From Rossellomorea aquimaris (GTDB lineage: Bacteria > Bacillota > Bacilli > Bacillales > Bacillaceae_B): a DNA stretch of 64,000 nt. A program made the translations under genes and the position numbers. Shown in pieces: positions 34,844-42,851 of this stretch. The notes beneath the pieces were generated by a model. The model was not told the DNA's origin, ran no database searches, and was given only the letters and a program-made list of their open reading frames with translations. Each line of letters opens with the position of its first letter. Position 1 is the stretch's first letter. Where the stretch lies: NCBI RefSeq assembly GCF_008180865.1, contig NZ_VTEX01000002.1:558001-622000 (forward strand), given 5' to 3'.

Positions 34844-34871
34844 ATTTCACACACCTCTATGCTTATTGCAA

Positions 34872-34903
34872 AAAAAAGCACGAGAACTGTTCCCGTGCTT
34901 TTT
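34872..34903. repeat. Palindromic element, copy 11 (short form)
   Basis: AAAAAGCACGAGAAC and GTTCCCGTGCTTTTT around one base form a near-perfect hairpin with T-runs both ways. It lies between immunity-like genes 1 and 2 and could weaken or stop read-through between them. Confidence 0.8.
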
Positions 34904-34995
34904 CTTCCTTTAATGCCTCAAGTGTTATTAGTTAAGTATTGTAAACTTTTTTCTATTCATCTAAATACTACTTTAAGTTTTATTTATAAAGATTT

Positions 34996-35628
34996 TTAAG
35001 TTAAGAATACACTAATGTCTTCATCGGTAATATTATTTCCCTCCCCATGTTCTATCAGTAGATCTTTAACTTCTTTATTAAATATATAAATCAGAAATAG
35101 TTTCTTAAAAGCAAAGAAAAGTGCTCTTTTCTTACTGATAGGTAAGGTAGAGCTGATAGTCTTCCCATCTTCACCTCTATACTTAACTATAAATTTATCA
35201 TCTTCTGCATCTACTATTATTCTGTTAGTTTTTAAGATGGTGTCATTTAAAGAAAACAGAGTTGGGGGGATCCCTATTAGATATATGGCTTCATGAAACT
35301 TTCTTTCATTAAATTCCGGACCACCAATATCAAATTCCTCATGTTCCATCATAAACGGACGGATTCTTTTAGCAAAATAGAAGGCAGACAGCCTATTCAT
35401 TAAAAAGTACACTGCTGCTTCCTTTTCTGATTTGAACAGTTTTATCACTTTTTCATTAGGAATTTCTTGTCTCTCTACCAACAGTAAGCCAAATTCCCAC
35501 TCTTCCCTTACTTTTTTTAGATAGTGATAGTTTTCATAAGGGGGATTTATTTCAACTAACTTGTCAGGTTCTATTGTTATCTGCTTTCCTACCTTATTCA
35601 TGATTTTTGCTGCAATGCTAATGTTCAT
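34996..35628 (-). CDS. Immunity-like protein 1, cognate to the TNT toxin
   Basis: 210 residues. The ATG lies nine bases after the toxin stop with GAGGTGA between, so the two are translated together, which is the standard sign of a toxin and its antidote. It is probably a cytoplasmic protein that blocks the NADase domain of the preceding toxin before export. Related by sequence to the gene at 33445. No known immunity family is assigned with confidence. Confidence 0.82.
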   Translation of the reverse strand: MNISIAAKIMNKVGKQITIEPDKLVEINPPYENYHYLKKVREEWEFGLLLVERQEIPNEKVIKLFKSEKEAAVYFLMNRLSAFYFAKRIRPFMMEHEEFDIGGPEFNERKFHEAIYLIGIPPTLFSLNDTILKTNRIIVDAEDDKFIVKYRGEDGKTISSTLPISKKRALFFAFKKLFLIYIFNKEVKDLLIEHGEGNNITDEDISVFLT

Positions 35629-35637
35629 CTCGTCACC

Positions 35638-37473
35638 TCACTGACTAATTTCACGTATATAGCCAAGTCTCTCCAAATTTTCAACTGTAGCTTCTACCAT
35701 TTCTCCACTGTCTACGTCTAATACCTTTTGGTTACCAGTAAAAAATTGGGTCCCTCCTCCAGGTCTATCAAACCACGGAGCAATAATACCTGCTTCAACT
35801 TCAAAAGGTTCCAAAACTTTATATACGTGGTAAGGAGCACCATCACTGTGTAATGCTAAAGCCCTTTGCTCATAAGGTATACCTGCTGGGGATACAAAAG
35901 TACCATTCGGATGCCCATATCGATCAATCCGTTCACCTTCTTCAAGGACTTTTATTCCTGGCTCACCATCAAATCCATTATTGGGAGGCCAATTAATATC
36001 ACCTGTTTCTTGGTTATAGTATTTAGGATTATCGAATGTTTCTTTGTATTTCAAGTACTGGTCATCGCTCGGTCTAAATCTCCAGCCTTCTAATCTGTTT
36101 CTATCTGCTTCATTAATTGATTTGGCTAAATTTTCATTAGTATGATCTGAATTTACTGTACCCTTATCACCAGTTCCTTGTTCTCTCCTATTAACCGTCC
36201 TCTCCACAGAAAACCGACTCCACCCAGGCTCTCCACCAACCAACATCCCATTATCAGCAACCATCATAGGCCGGTTATAAAGATCATTAATTCCTAATCG
36301 GATCTGATCCCATCTATGATTCAATGAAACTTTCGGAACGGTCTTAGGTGTAGGAGTTGATATGTTCGTGCCGCCTTTCACGTTGAGCCCTGGTTTAGCA
36401 CCGCCGACAAGGAGTGCTGCCAGTCCGAAACTGTTCAACCAATGTTCCTTTGAGTAGGAATCATCTGGATTAACTGCTCCATTGAAAAGGTCCATTCCAC
36501 CAATCGTCAGGTAGTTGATAAAGTCTGAGCCTGACTCGGTTGCTACTTCAGCGCGTTCCTTCAGACCACTCGCGAAGCCCTTGCCTACATCCAGTCCGCC
36601 AACCGTAATGTAGTTTCCAAAATCATAGATGGAGTCAAATTTGGTTTCATTTCTTTTCTCCATCCCGGCCCAGAGATCCTGTCCGATTTCTTTGAAACTG
36701 TTGAGGGATTCGGTGATGGGGTTTTCGTTGACTTCCTCTTCCGGGATCGGTTTAGGCTCTCTTGCCTGTTCTTGTGCTTCTTTGAATTTCAAGTAAGAGT
36801 CGGTCTGGGCAGTGATGTCGTCCGTTAGCTGATAGGCATCACTGGAATAATAGGCTGTCGCGTTGAAATAGAGCGGTGAGATGTGACTCCCTTGACTGGA
36901 CGATTCCATTAACTGCCTCATTAGCCCTGCGAGTATTTGTTCGCTGACTTCTAAATGTTGATATTCCCTTTTTAATTCTTCATCAAATCGATTGACGGAG
37001 TCAAGTGTATCCTCTCGCTGCCTCCTCGCCTCTTCCATATGAGTATCGAATCGATCCCTTGAAAAGACATTCAGTGGATGGATGTCGCTTATGCGATTGA
37101 GGATTCTTTGGAGTTCCTGCTGCTGTGCAGCGATCATTTCACCCGAACGTCGCTCGCTTTGATGAAGATCTTCCTCCAGGAATGGAAGTTCCAGCGTTTC
37201 CCTGCCAAGGTTTCGCCCTTCTGCGTCACCTTGAATGCCATTGAAGAAAGCGATGTTACTTTCAGCAAGTTGAATCCAAATATCAACGACATTGATTTGA
37301 GCGCCGTAGAAGCCTTTAATGGCATCGGCACCCTTTCCCTGGAATTCATTGTCAAGTTCCACAATGGCTTGAAAAGAACTTTTAAGTGTAAGAAGTTGGT
37401 CTCTTAATGTCTCATATTCATGTTGACGTGATGACATTGCGTCGAGTAAAGTGGGAGCTTCATATACTTTCAA
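35638..37473 (-). CDS. LXG polymorphic toxin with C-terminal TNT (NAD glycohydrolase) domain
   Basis: 611 residues from a TTG at 37473 (weak AAAGG site; MKVYEAPTLL is the typical LXG opening). The LXG domain covers about 1-210 and is helical. A glycine-rich linker with repeated ITVGGLDVGKG/LTIGGMDLFNG follows (about 280-400). The last 150 residues match the tuberculosis necrotizing toxin domain: INWPPNNGF (about 493), DRYGHPNGTFVSPAG (about 517), EQRAL, PYHVYKVLEPF, and PGGGTQFF with the conserved Gln at about 576. TNT enzymes destroy NAD in the target cell. Export is expected through the type VII (Ess/Yuk) system, which is not in the window. Confidence 0.93.
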   Translation of the reverse strand: MKVYEAPTLLDAMSSRQHEYETLRDQLLTLKSSFQAIVELDNEFQGKGADAIKGFYGAQINVVDIWIQLAESNIAFFNGIQGDAEGRNLGRETLELPFLEEDLHQSERRSGEMIAAQQQELQRILNRISDIHPLNVFSRDRFDTHMEEARRQREDTLDSVNRFDEELKREYQHLEVSEQILAGLMRQLMESSSQGSHISPLYFNATAYYSSDAYQLTDDITAQTDSYLKFKEAQEQAREPKPIPEEEVNENPITESLNSFKEIGQDLWAGMEKRNETKFDSIYDFGNYITVGGLDVGKGFASGLKERAEVATESGSDFINYLTIGGMDLFNGAVNPDDSYSKEHWLNSFGLAALLVGGAKPGLNVKGGTNISTPTPKTVPKVSLNHRWDQIRLGINDLYNRPMMVADNGMLVGGEPGWSRFSVERTVNRREQGTGDKGTVNSDHTNENLAKSINEADRNRLEGWRFRPSDDQYLKYKETFDNPKYYNQETGDINWPPNNGFDGEPGIKVLEEGERIDRYGHPNGTFVSPAGIPYEQRALALHSDGAPYHVYKVLEPFEVEAGIIAPWFDRPGGGTQFFTGNQKVLDVDSGEMVEATVENLERLGYIREISQ

Positions 37474-37493
37474 TGGTCGCGTCTGCCTTTCTA

Positions 37494-37793
37494 TCAGGAT
37501 CTTATTATGGCTTCATCCTGTTGTTTTAAAGCTTCTACATTTGCTTTTGTATCTTCAATATTCTTTTCCACTGTGGCGATATATTCCTTCAATAACAGTT
37601 GAATGTTCTGTTCGCGCTGAATCCATGCATCCGTATAATTCAGCTTGTTCCGTCCCAACTGCTCCTGTGCTGGCGGCTTAAGCTGAAGCCGTTCCAGGGA
37701 GTTGATCACTTCATTAAGTTTCGCCATGACCGCAGTATGGTTGAGCTTTATTTGCTGCGCTGATCCACCGCCAGATCCCGGGATCGCATTCAT
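37494..37793 (-). CDS. LXG-associated small helical protein (YwqI/DUF5344-like)
   Basis: 99 residues, helical, no Cys, beginning MNAIPGSGGGSAQQIKLNHT. Length, composition and its place right before the LXG toxin gene match B. subtilis YwqI-type partners, which bind the LXG domain and help target it to the type VII secretion machinery. The ATG overlaps the previous gene's stop region, with GGGAGG upstream. Confidence 0.82.
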   Translation of the reverse strand: MNAIPGSGGGSAQQIKLNHTAVMAKLNEVINSLERLQLKPPAQEQLGRNKLNYTDAWIQREQNIQLLLKEYIATVEKNIEDTKANVEALKQQDEAIIRS

Positions 37794-38222
37794 TTAAAAT
37801 AACCTCCCTTTCAAGTCACTGATTTTATGGGAAACCTGATCATAAAAATCTTCACCTTTGGAAAGTAAATATTCTGCATCATTGGCCAGGTTGCCATAGA
37901 AGCTAATAGCCCCTTGCTGCGCTTCCAATAAGTAAATCTTTGAATCTATGGAACTAACGTATTCGTGATAGTTTTCATGTCCTATTTGCCTCATCGCCTG
38001 AAGGGCAGAATCTCGTTCCTCATGATAATCTTCGGACCTCGGACCCATCCAATTTTTATGTAATTCCGGCTGCTGGATTTGCTTTATTTCATTTAGTAGT
38101 TGACTTTGTTCATTCAGAATGGCGCTTTTTGCTTCCCTCAACCGAGAAATCTTTTCTTGAATATCGCTCGATCGGGAATGGATCACACTCTGAATGTAGT
38201 TCAAGTCATTGTAGAGTCCCAT
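37794..38222 (-). CDS. LXG-associated helical protein (YwqH/DUF5082-like)
   Basis: 142 residues from ATG 38222 (AAGGGAG upstream); the frame is open to 38273 without a site. A long coiled-coil pair with the turn PELHKNWMGPRSEDYHEER, whose N-W-x-G resembles the WXG turn of type VII substrates. YwqH-type proteins pair with YwqI and an LXG toxin. It is the first gene of the toxin operon. Confidence 0.82.
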   Translation of the reverse strand: MGLYNDLNYIQSVIHSRSSDIQEKISRLREAKSAILNEQSQLLNEIKQIQQPELHKNWMGPRSEDYHEERDSALQAMRQIGHENYHEYVSSIDSKIYLLEAQQGAISFYGNLANDAEYLLSKGEDFYDQVSHKISDLKGRLF

Positions 38223-38441
38223 ATCGGCATCTCCCTTATAGATTGATCCGCTAAAACACCTGTTAAGTCCCAATAGCTACTGATATCGTACCACCCTTTT
38301 CTTCCTCATTCTATTTCGAAATGAGCCCATGACAAAAAAAGGAAAATATTCATCGTTCTTTTTTACCACTATTGACAACAAACAAAACCTCTCACCATAC
38401 TAAATGTGACTTTATGACCAATCCCCTTGGCACACAGGCTC

Positions 38442-38519
38442 AAAAAGGGAACCACGGTACTTGTTCCCGTGGTCCCCTTTTTTGAAGCAAGAGAACCGTC
38501 ATGCGTTCCCCTTGCTTCC
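38442..38519. repeat. Two hairpins at the end of the phosphonate operon (copy 12)
   Basis: AAAAGGGAACCACGG..CCGTGGTCCCCTTTTTT (38442-38482) is a hairpin with T-runs. It is followed by GAAGCAAGAGAACCGTCATGC..CCTTGCTTC (38484-38519), a member of the palindrome family. The second ends six bases from the stop of the aminotransferase-fold gene at 38525. Confidence 0.78.
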
Positions 38520-38524
38520 TCAAT

Positions 38525-39880
38525 CTATTTTCCTAAGGCAGTGAACGCCTCATCAACCAAACTTACCGCACACCACAGCTCCTCCTCCGTCACAACTAGC
38601 GGAGGATGCCACGTCAGACAATTCCCGCCTGAAACCTTAAACGACAAACCTCTTTCCAGGCAGTAGTATAAAACGCGCTCGGCTAAATCATCATGTCTTT
38701 CTTTTGTTCCCTTGTCTTTCACCAGTTCAATCGAAATCAAGAGTCCCGCGATCCGGATGTCTCCAATGCATTCATGGCGTTCTGCAAGCTTGTTCAGTTC
38801 GTCACGCATAAACGCAGAAAGTACCTGACAGCGTTCCCCAAGCTTATGATCATCGATATAGTCGATCGTAGCTAAGATGGCCGCGCTTCCGAGTGCCGGT
38901 TTTTCGTGTGTATAGTGTCCGAGGGAGATATCCCCGGCACAATCGTACTCCGTCTTGACAAGGACCGCAGCCTGGGGAATAATTCCTCCTCCCAGGCCTT
39001 TTCCCAATACAAGGATGTCCGGTTCGACGCCAAACTGCTGATGGACGTAGAACGTACCGCTCCGGTACAGGGCCGTTGGGATTTCATCAAAGATTAAGAG
39101 AATACCATTCTGATCACAGATCCTCCCCAGTCCTTCAAAATAGCTGCGCGGTGGAATATGCGTATCGGTGGCCCGGATTGGCTCCAGTAAGACCGCACCG
39201 ATGTTCCCTTCGTTTTCGATCATGTATTCCAGATACCGAAGGCAAAAGGACGCGATCTCTTCAGGATCTTCACTGTTGATGAGATTCCGGTATCCATTAT
39301 ACGGAATCCCTTTCAGTACTCCCGGCATGAGGGGACCCATGTCTTTCTTGAACACATACTCGCCCCCGACGGAAATCGTATCAAGTCCTGCCCCGTGGAA
39401 CGATTCCCACATGGAGATGACCTTGTGGCGGCCGGTCGCCTTGCGGGCAATTTTAAGAGCGAGTCCAACAGCCGCACTGCCTGAAGGAGTAAACAGGACC
39501 CGATAATCCTTTGACATCGTTTTGTTCACGAGAGCCTGAGCCGCTTGAATCGTGATGTCCGCAGTAAATCGCCTCGGAATGAATGGCAGTTCCTCTACCT
39601 GCTTTTTGACAGCCTCCACGACATACGGGTTTTTGTAGCCGACCTGATGAAGGCTGTTTCCGTGGAAGTCTAGATACTTCTTTCCATTCACATCCGTAAT
39701 ATAACAGCCTTCCGCATCCGACACCGCCTCGAGGCAGGGAGTCGACATCGATTGCTTTAGAAAAGACCGTTCATCCTCCTGAAGGAGCGTGGTACTTTGC
39801 TCGGATAACTGCTTATTCCACTGAGAACGTAAGGAACTCTTGTTTATATCTCCCTCACGCTTCAATTCGTTTAAGCTCAT
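38525..39880 (-). CDS. pbfA: PLP-dependent class III enzyme, PbfA-like (R)-1-hydroxy-2-aminoethylphosphonate ammonia-lyase
   Basis: 451 residues from ATG 39880 (AAAGAGG upstream, 26-base overlap with phnX); an ATG at 39922 is possible but has no site. The fold is that of class III transaminases: TPSGSAAVGLALKIARKATG, the SFHGAGLDTISVGGE block, DEIPTALYRSGTF and the PLP lysine in LGKGLGGG. The SFHGxxLDxISVGGE form and the phnW-phnX setting point to PbfA, which turns hydroxylated aminoethylphosphonate into phosphonoacetaldehyde. A plain transaminase role remains possible. Confidence 0.82.
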   Translation of the reverse strand: MSLNELKREGDINKSSLRSQWNKQLSEQSTTLLQEDERSFLKQSMSTPCLEAVSDAEGCYITDVNGKKYLDFHGNSLHQVGYKNPYVVEAVKKQVEELPFIPRRFTADITIQAAQALVNKTMSKDYRVLFTPSGSAAVGLALKIARKATGRHKVISMWESFHGAGLDTISVGGEYVFKKDMGPLMPGVLKGIPYNGYRNLINSEDPEEIASFCLRYLEYMIENEGNIGAVLLEPIRATDTHIPPRSYFEGLGRICDQNGILLIFDEIPTALYRSGTFYVHQQFGVEPDILVLGKGLGGGIIPQAAVLVKTEYDCAGDISLGHYTHEKPALGSAAILATIDYIDDHKLGERCQVLSAFMRDELNKLAERHECIGDIRIAGLLISIELVKDKGTKERHDDLAERVLYYCLERGLSFKVSGGNCLTWHPPLVVTEEELWCAVSLVDEAFTALGK

Positions 39881-40685
39881 ACGGCCTCTTTCCTTGTGCG
39901 ATCTTTTCGTTGATTCTTTCAATCAGCTCCGGCAGCTCCTTCATCGTCCGGATCGTAAAGTCCGCGCCGTTCGTATAGAAAACCTGCTCCACTTTGGCTC
40001 GGATCTGGTCCTTCTCCGTCTCTGAAAGACTATCAAACTCCTCTTGAGTCAGTCCCATTTCTGAACTCCCTTCAATCACACCCACGGTCCAGACTCCTGC
40101 ATTGACACCTTCTTTCATATCAGATACCGTGTCACCGACTTTGACGACCTTCCACGGTGCCGTCAATTGGAGAGCCTCCATGTTCCGGAAAATCATATAA
40201 GGGAACGGTCGGCCGAAGGAATTTGTGTCGTCCGCCGTGATATAGAAATCCGGTCGATACCCTTTCTTCTCTGCATGCGGCACGACGATTTCCATCATGG
40301 AACCAGTATAGCCCGTTGTGGAACCAATCTTCAGCCCCAAATTTCTGAGGTTTTCCACTGTGTCAATGACATGTGGAATCGGATCCGTATAGTCCTCGAG
40401 AGTCATTAAAAGAGTCGTTTCAAAGGTCGAATGAAGAGCTTCTACATCCTCTTCCCCAAAAGGTCGACCGTACACTTCCTCCCACAGACCGGAAATTCTC
40501 GGCATGCTCAGCATCTCCCTGATATGATCGATCTTCAGCATTCCCATCGGTGCACGTGCCTCTTCCATGGTCACTACGATGCCAACCTGTTTGAAGATAT
40601 CCATAAACACCTTGACAGGGGCAAAACATCCATAGTCTACAGTCGTTCCTGCCCAGTCAAAAATGACAGCTTCTAGTCTATTCAT
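39855..40685 (-). CDS. phnX: Phosphonoacetaldehyde hydrolase
   Basis: 276 residues, HAD superfamily. It cleaves the C-P bond of phosphonoacetaldehyde to acetaldehyde and phosphate. The nucleophile Asp is in AVIFDWAGTTVDYG, and the Schiff-base Lys in APMGMLKIDHIR; KVGDTVSDMKEG gives the Mg-binding Asp. The ATG overlaps the phnW stop by four bases, so translation is coupled to the transaminase that supplies its substrate. Confidence 0.96.
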   Translation of the reverse strand: MNRLEAVIFDWAGTTVDYGCFAPVKVFMDIFKQVGIVVTMEEARAPMGMLKIDHIREMLSMPRISGLWEEVYGRPFGEEDVEALHSTFETTLLMTLEDYTDPIPHVIDTVENLRNLGLKIGSTTGYTGSMMEIVVPHAEKKGYRPDFYITADDTNSFGRPFPYMIFRNMEALQLTAPWKVVKVGDTVSDMKEGVNAGVWTVGVIEGSSEMGLTQEEFDSLSETEKDQIRAKVEQVFYTNGADFTIRTMKELPELIERINEKIAQGKRPYELKRIEA

Positions 40686-41776
40686 TCCGTCTCATCTCCC
40701 ATGTATACTGCGATAACGTCGCAAAGTTTTTGAATATCGTCTTCATAGATTTCCCCGATGTTGCCGATACGGAAGGTATTTACTTCCGTCAGCTTCCCGG
40801 GATAGATCACATAGCCTCTTTCTTTTACGTACGTGTAGAAGTCCTCGAAATTAAATGCGTCCGTCGGGTATATAAACGATGTGATGATCGGCGACTGAAG
40901 CTCGTCTGCAATATAGGATTCAAAGCCGATCCCGTTTAGTTTTTCTCTTAAAACTCTATTATTCGTTTGGTACCGATCGAACCTCGCGGAAACACCGCCT
41001 TCCTCCAGCAGTTCATCGATCGCTTGTGAAAAGGCTGCAACGACGTGGGTCGGTGATGTGAATCTCCATTTGCCGTCCACGTCCATCCCTTTCCACTGAT
41101 CGTATAAATCGAGTGACAGACTTTTGCTGTTTCCTGCGCAGGCCATCAGCTTATCCCGTCTCGCAATGATGAAACCGAAGCCGGGAACGCCTTGGATGCA
41201 TTTATTCGCCGAGCTGATTATGTAGTCAATCTCAAGCTCCGGTACGTTGATTGGAATCCCCCCGAAGCTGCTCATGGCATCAATGATGAGGGTTTTCCCA
41301 TATTGCTTGGATACATCAGATATCATCTCTAATGGATTCAGGATCCCGGTCGTCGTTTCACAATGGACCATTACGATATGGGTAATGTCACGATCTGACT
41401 CTAGTATTCTTCTAATCTCATCTTCCTTCGGGACTTCATCATACTCCACACTGTACTGGCTGAATGTCATGCCAATCGCCTCAGCCATTTTGACAATCCG
41501 CTCCCCGTAAGCACCATTGGTGATCAGGAGGGGCTTATCCTCTTTAGAAATGGCGCTCATCATGACGGACTCCACCGCAAATGTGCCGCTTCCCTGCATG
41601 AGGACAACCGTGTAGTCCTCGTTTGAACATCCGCCCAGTTCAAGCAGCTGCTGCCGTATTTTTTGAGTGATCGTCTTATAGTCTTGATCCCATGTGCAGC
41701 GGTCAACAAGCATTTTTTCTTTGACCGTGCCCGATGTCGTTAAAGGACCCGGTGTTAACAACTTATATGCGTTCAT
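40682..41776 (-). CDS. phnW: 2-aminoethylphosphonate-pyruvate transaminase
   Basis: 364 residues, class V PLP enzyme. It moves the amino group of 2-aminoethylphosphonate to pyruvate, giving phosphonoacetaldehyde and alanine. The opening LLTPGPLTTSGTVKEKML, the GSGTFAVES block and the PLP lysine in SSANKCIQGVPGFGF are diagnostic. AAGGAGG precedes the ATG. It stands between the binding-protein gene and phnX. Confidence 0.96.
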   Translation of the reverse strand: MNAYKLLTPGPLTTSGTVKEKMLVDRCTWDQDYKTITQKIRQQLLELGGCSNEDYTVVLMQGSGTFAVESVMMSAISKEDKPLLITNGAYGERIVKMAEAIGMTFSQYSVEYDEVPKEDEIRRILESDRDITHIVMVHCETTTGILNPLEMISDVSKQYGKTLIIDAMSSFGGIPINVPELEIDYIISSANKCIQGVPGFGFIIARRDKLMACAGNSKSLSLDLYDQWKGMDVDGKWRFTSPTHVVAAFSQAIDELLEEGGVSARFDRYQTNNRVLREKLNGIGFESYIADELQSPIITSFIYPTDAFNFEDFYTYVKERGYVIYPGKLTEVNTFRIGNIGEIYEDDIQKLCDVIAVYMGDETE

Positions 41777-41789
41777 AGGTTCCCCCTCC

Positions 41790-42788
41790 TTATTTGGCAG
41801 ATTTAAAGAATTCCTGATGTTCTTTCAATAGATCAACGGTCAACGGCTCAGAAAATGTTTTCGAATGTGCCGGTTTATTACTCTCAGATACGGTCTCACC
41901 TTCATAAAGCGCCACCGGGTAGGACTCAATCAACGCTTCCCGTCCGTCTTCAATAATGACCTTTGCCATTTCCTGCGCAAGCTCCGTGGTCGCTTCATCC
42001 TTTTTCACGACCGCTACCGATTCAGTTAACGAGAAGTTCCCTTCTGTCGGGTCGACAAAGTCGATCGGCTCTCCATTTTCCTTAGCGGCCACTGCCTGGT
42101 GACGGAGTCCGAATCCAACGGCGACCTCGCCTGCCTGCACCTTCTTGATGGGTCCGGAGCCTGAGCTTTCAAGATGCGGCCCGACATTCGAAATCAATTG
42201 TTTTAGAATCTCTTTCCCTTCCTCTTCACCATATTCACTCATGATTGATTGAACGAGGAGCCAGCCTGTAGAAGAATCCATAATGTTCGGGATCGATACG
42301 AGATCTTGATATTCCGGCTTCACTAAATCCTTGATGGACGTTGGCATCTCTAAGCCCTTTTGTTTCAGGATTTCCGTGTTGACAAAAATGGAACCAGTAT
42401 TCGATAGAATCGGAGTATAGTAGGCTGGATTCTGATCCAATGCCTTCGGTTCGAACGTTAAATCAGCAAACATGTCATACTTTTTCTGAGCACTTTCAAT
42501 ATAGTAGGAACTCATCGTAATCAAATCAGCATCCGTTTTATCTCCCTCTACTAAAAGCTTTCCGCCTAATTCAGATGTTCCGAGGGATTGAAGGACATAT
42601 TTCCCTTCATAGCCTGCGCCCTTCAATGCGGTTTCCATCGCTTCCACCGCTTCATCATCCCCATTCGTTGCGATCACCACTTTTTCTTCTTCTCCTGATG
42701 CTGAACTGCCGCATGCTGCCAGCGTTGCAACACATAATACCACCATTAAATGTAGAAACCCTCTTTTCATTTTGCTTAGCATGTTCAT
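41790..42788 (-). CDS. 2-aminoethylphosphonate ABC transporter binding lipoprotein
   Basis: 332 residues with a lipoprotein signal ending TLAAC (Cys about 26). The body is an iron/AEP-type family-1 binding protein (TNTGSIFVNTEIL, IMDSSTGWLLVQSI, VAVGFGLRHQAVA). The AAAGGGAG site fits the second ATG (42782) slightly better than the first; the difference is two residues. It is followed by phnW and preceded by the permease, so aminoethylphosphonate is the likely ligand. Confidence 0.9.
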   Translation of the reverse strand: MNMLSKMKRGFLHLMVVLCVATLAACGSSASGEEEKVVIATNGDDEAVEAMETALKGAGYEGKYVLQSLGTSELGGKLLVEGDKTDADLITMSSYYIESAQKKYDMFADLTFEPKALDQNPAYYTPILSNTGSIFVNTEILKQKGLEMPTSIKDLVKPEYQDLVSIPNIMDSSTGWLLVQSIMSEYGEEEGKEILKQLISNVGPHLESSGSGPIKKVQAGEVAVGFGLRHQAVAAKENGEPIDFVDPTEGNFSLTESVAVVKKDEATTELAQEMAKVIIEDGREALIESYPVALYEGETVSESNKPAHSKTFSEPLTVDLLKEHQEFFKSAK

Positions 42789-42851
42789 TTCTCCCTTTGA
42801 GTAGATTTTTTATTTTCAAGGCTTGCGACCACTATCATGGGCCGCCACCTT

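Noticed and set aside
40167..41510. Plus-strand frames over phnX and phnW
   Set aside because: Shadows of well-identified genes on the other strand with no start signals.
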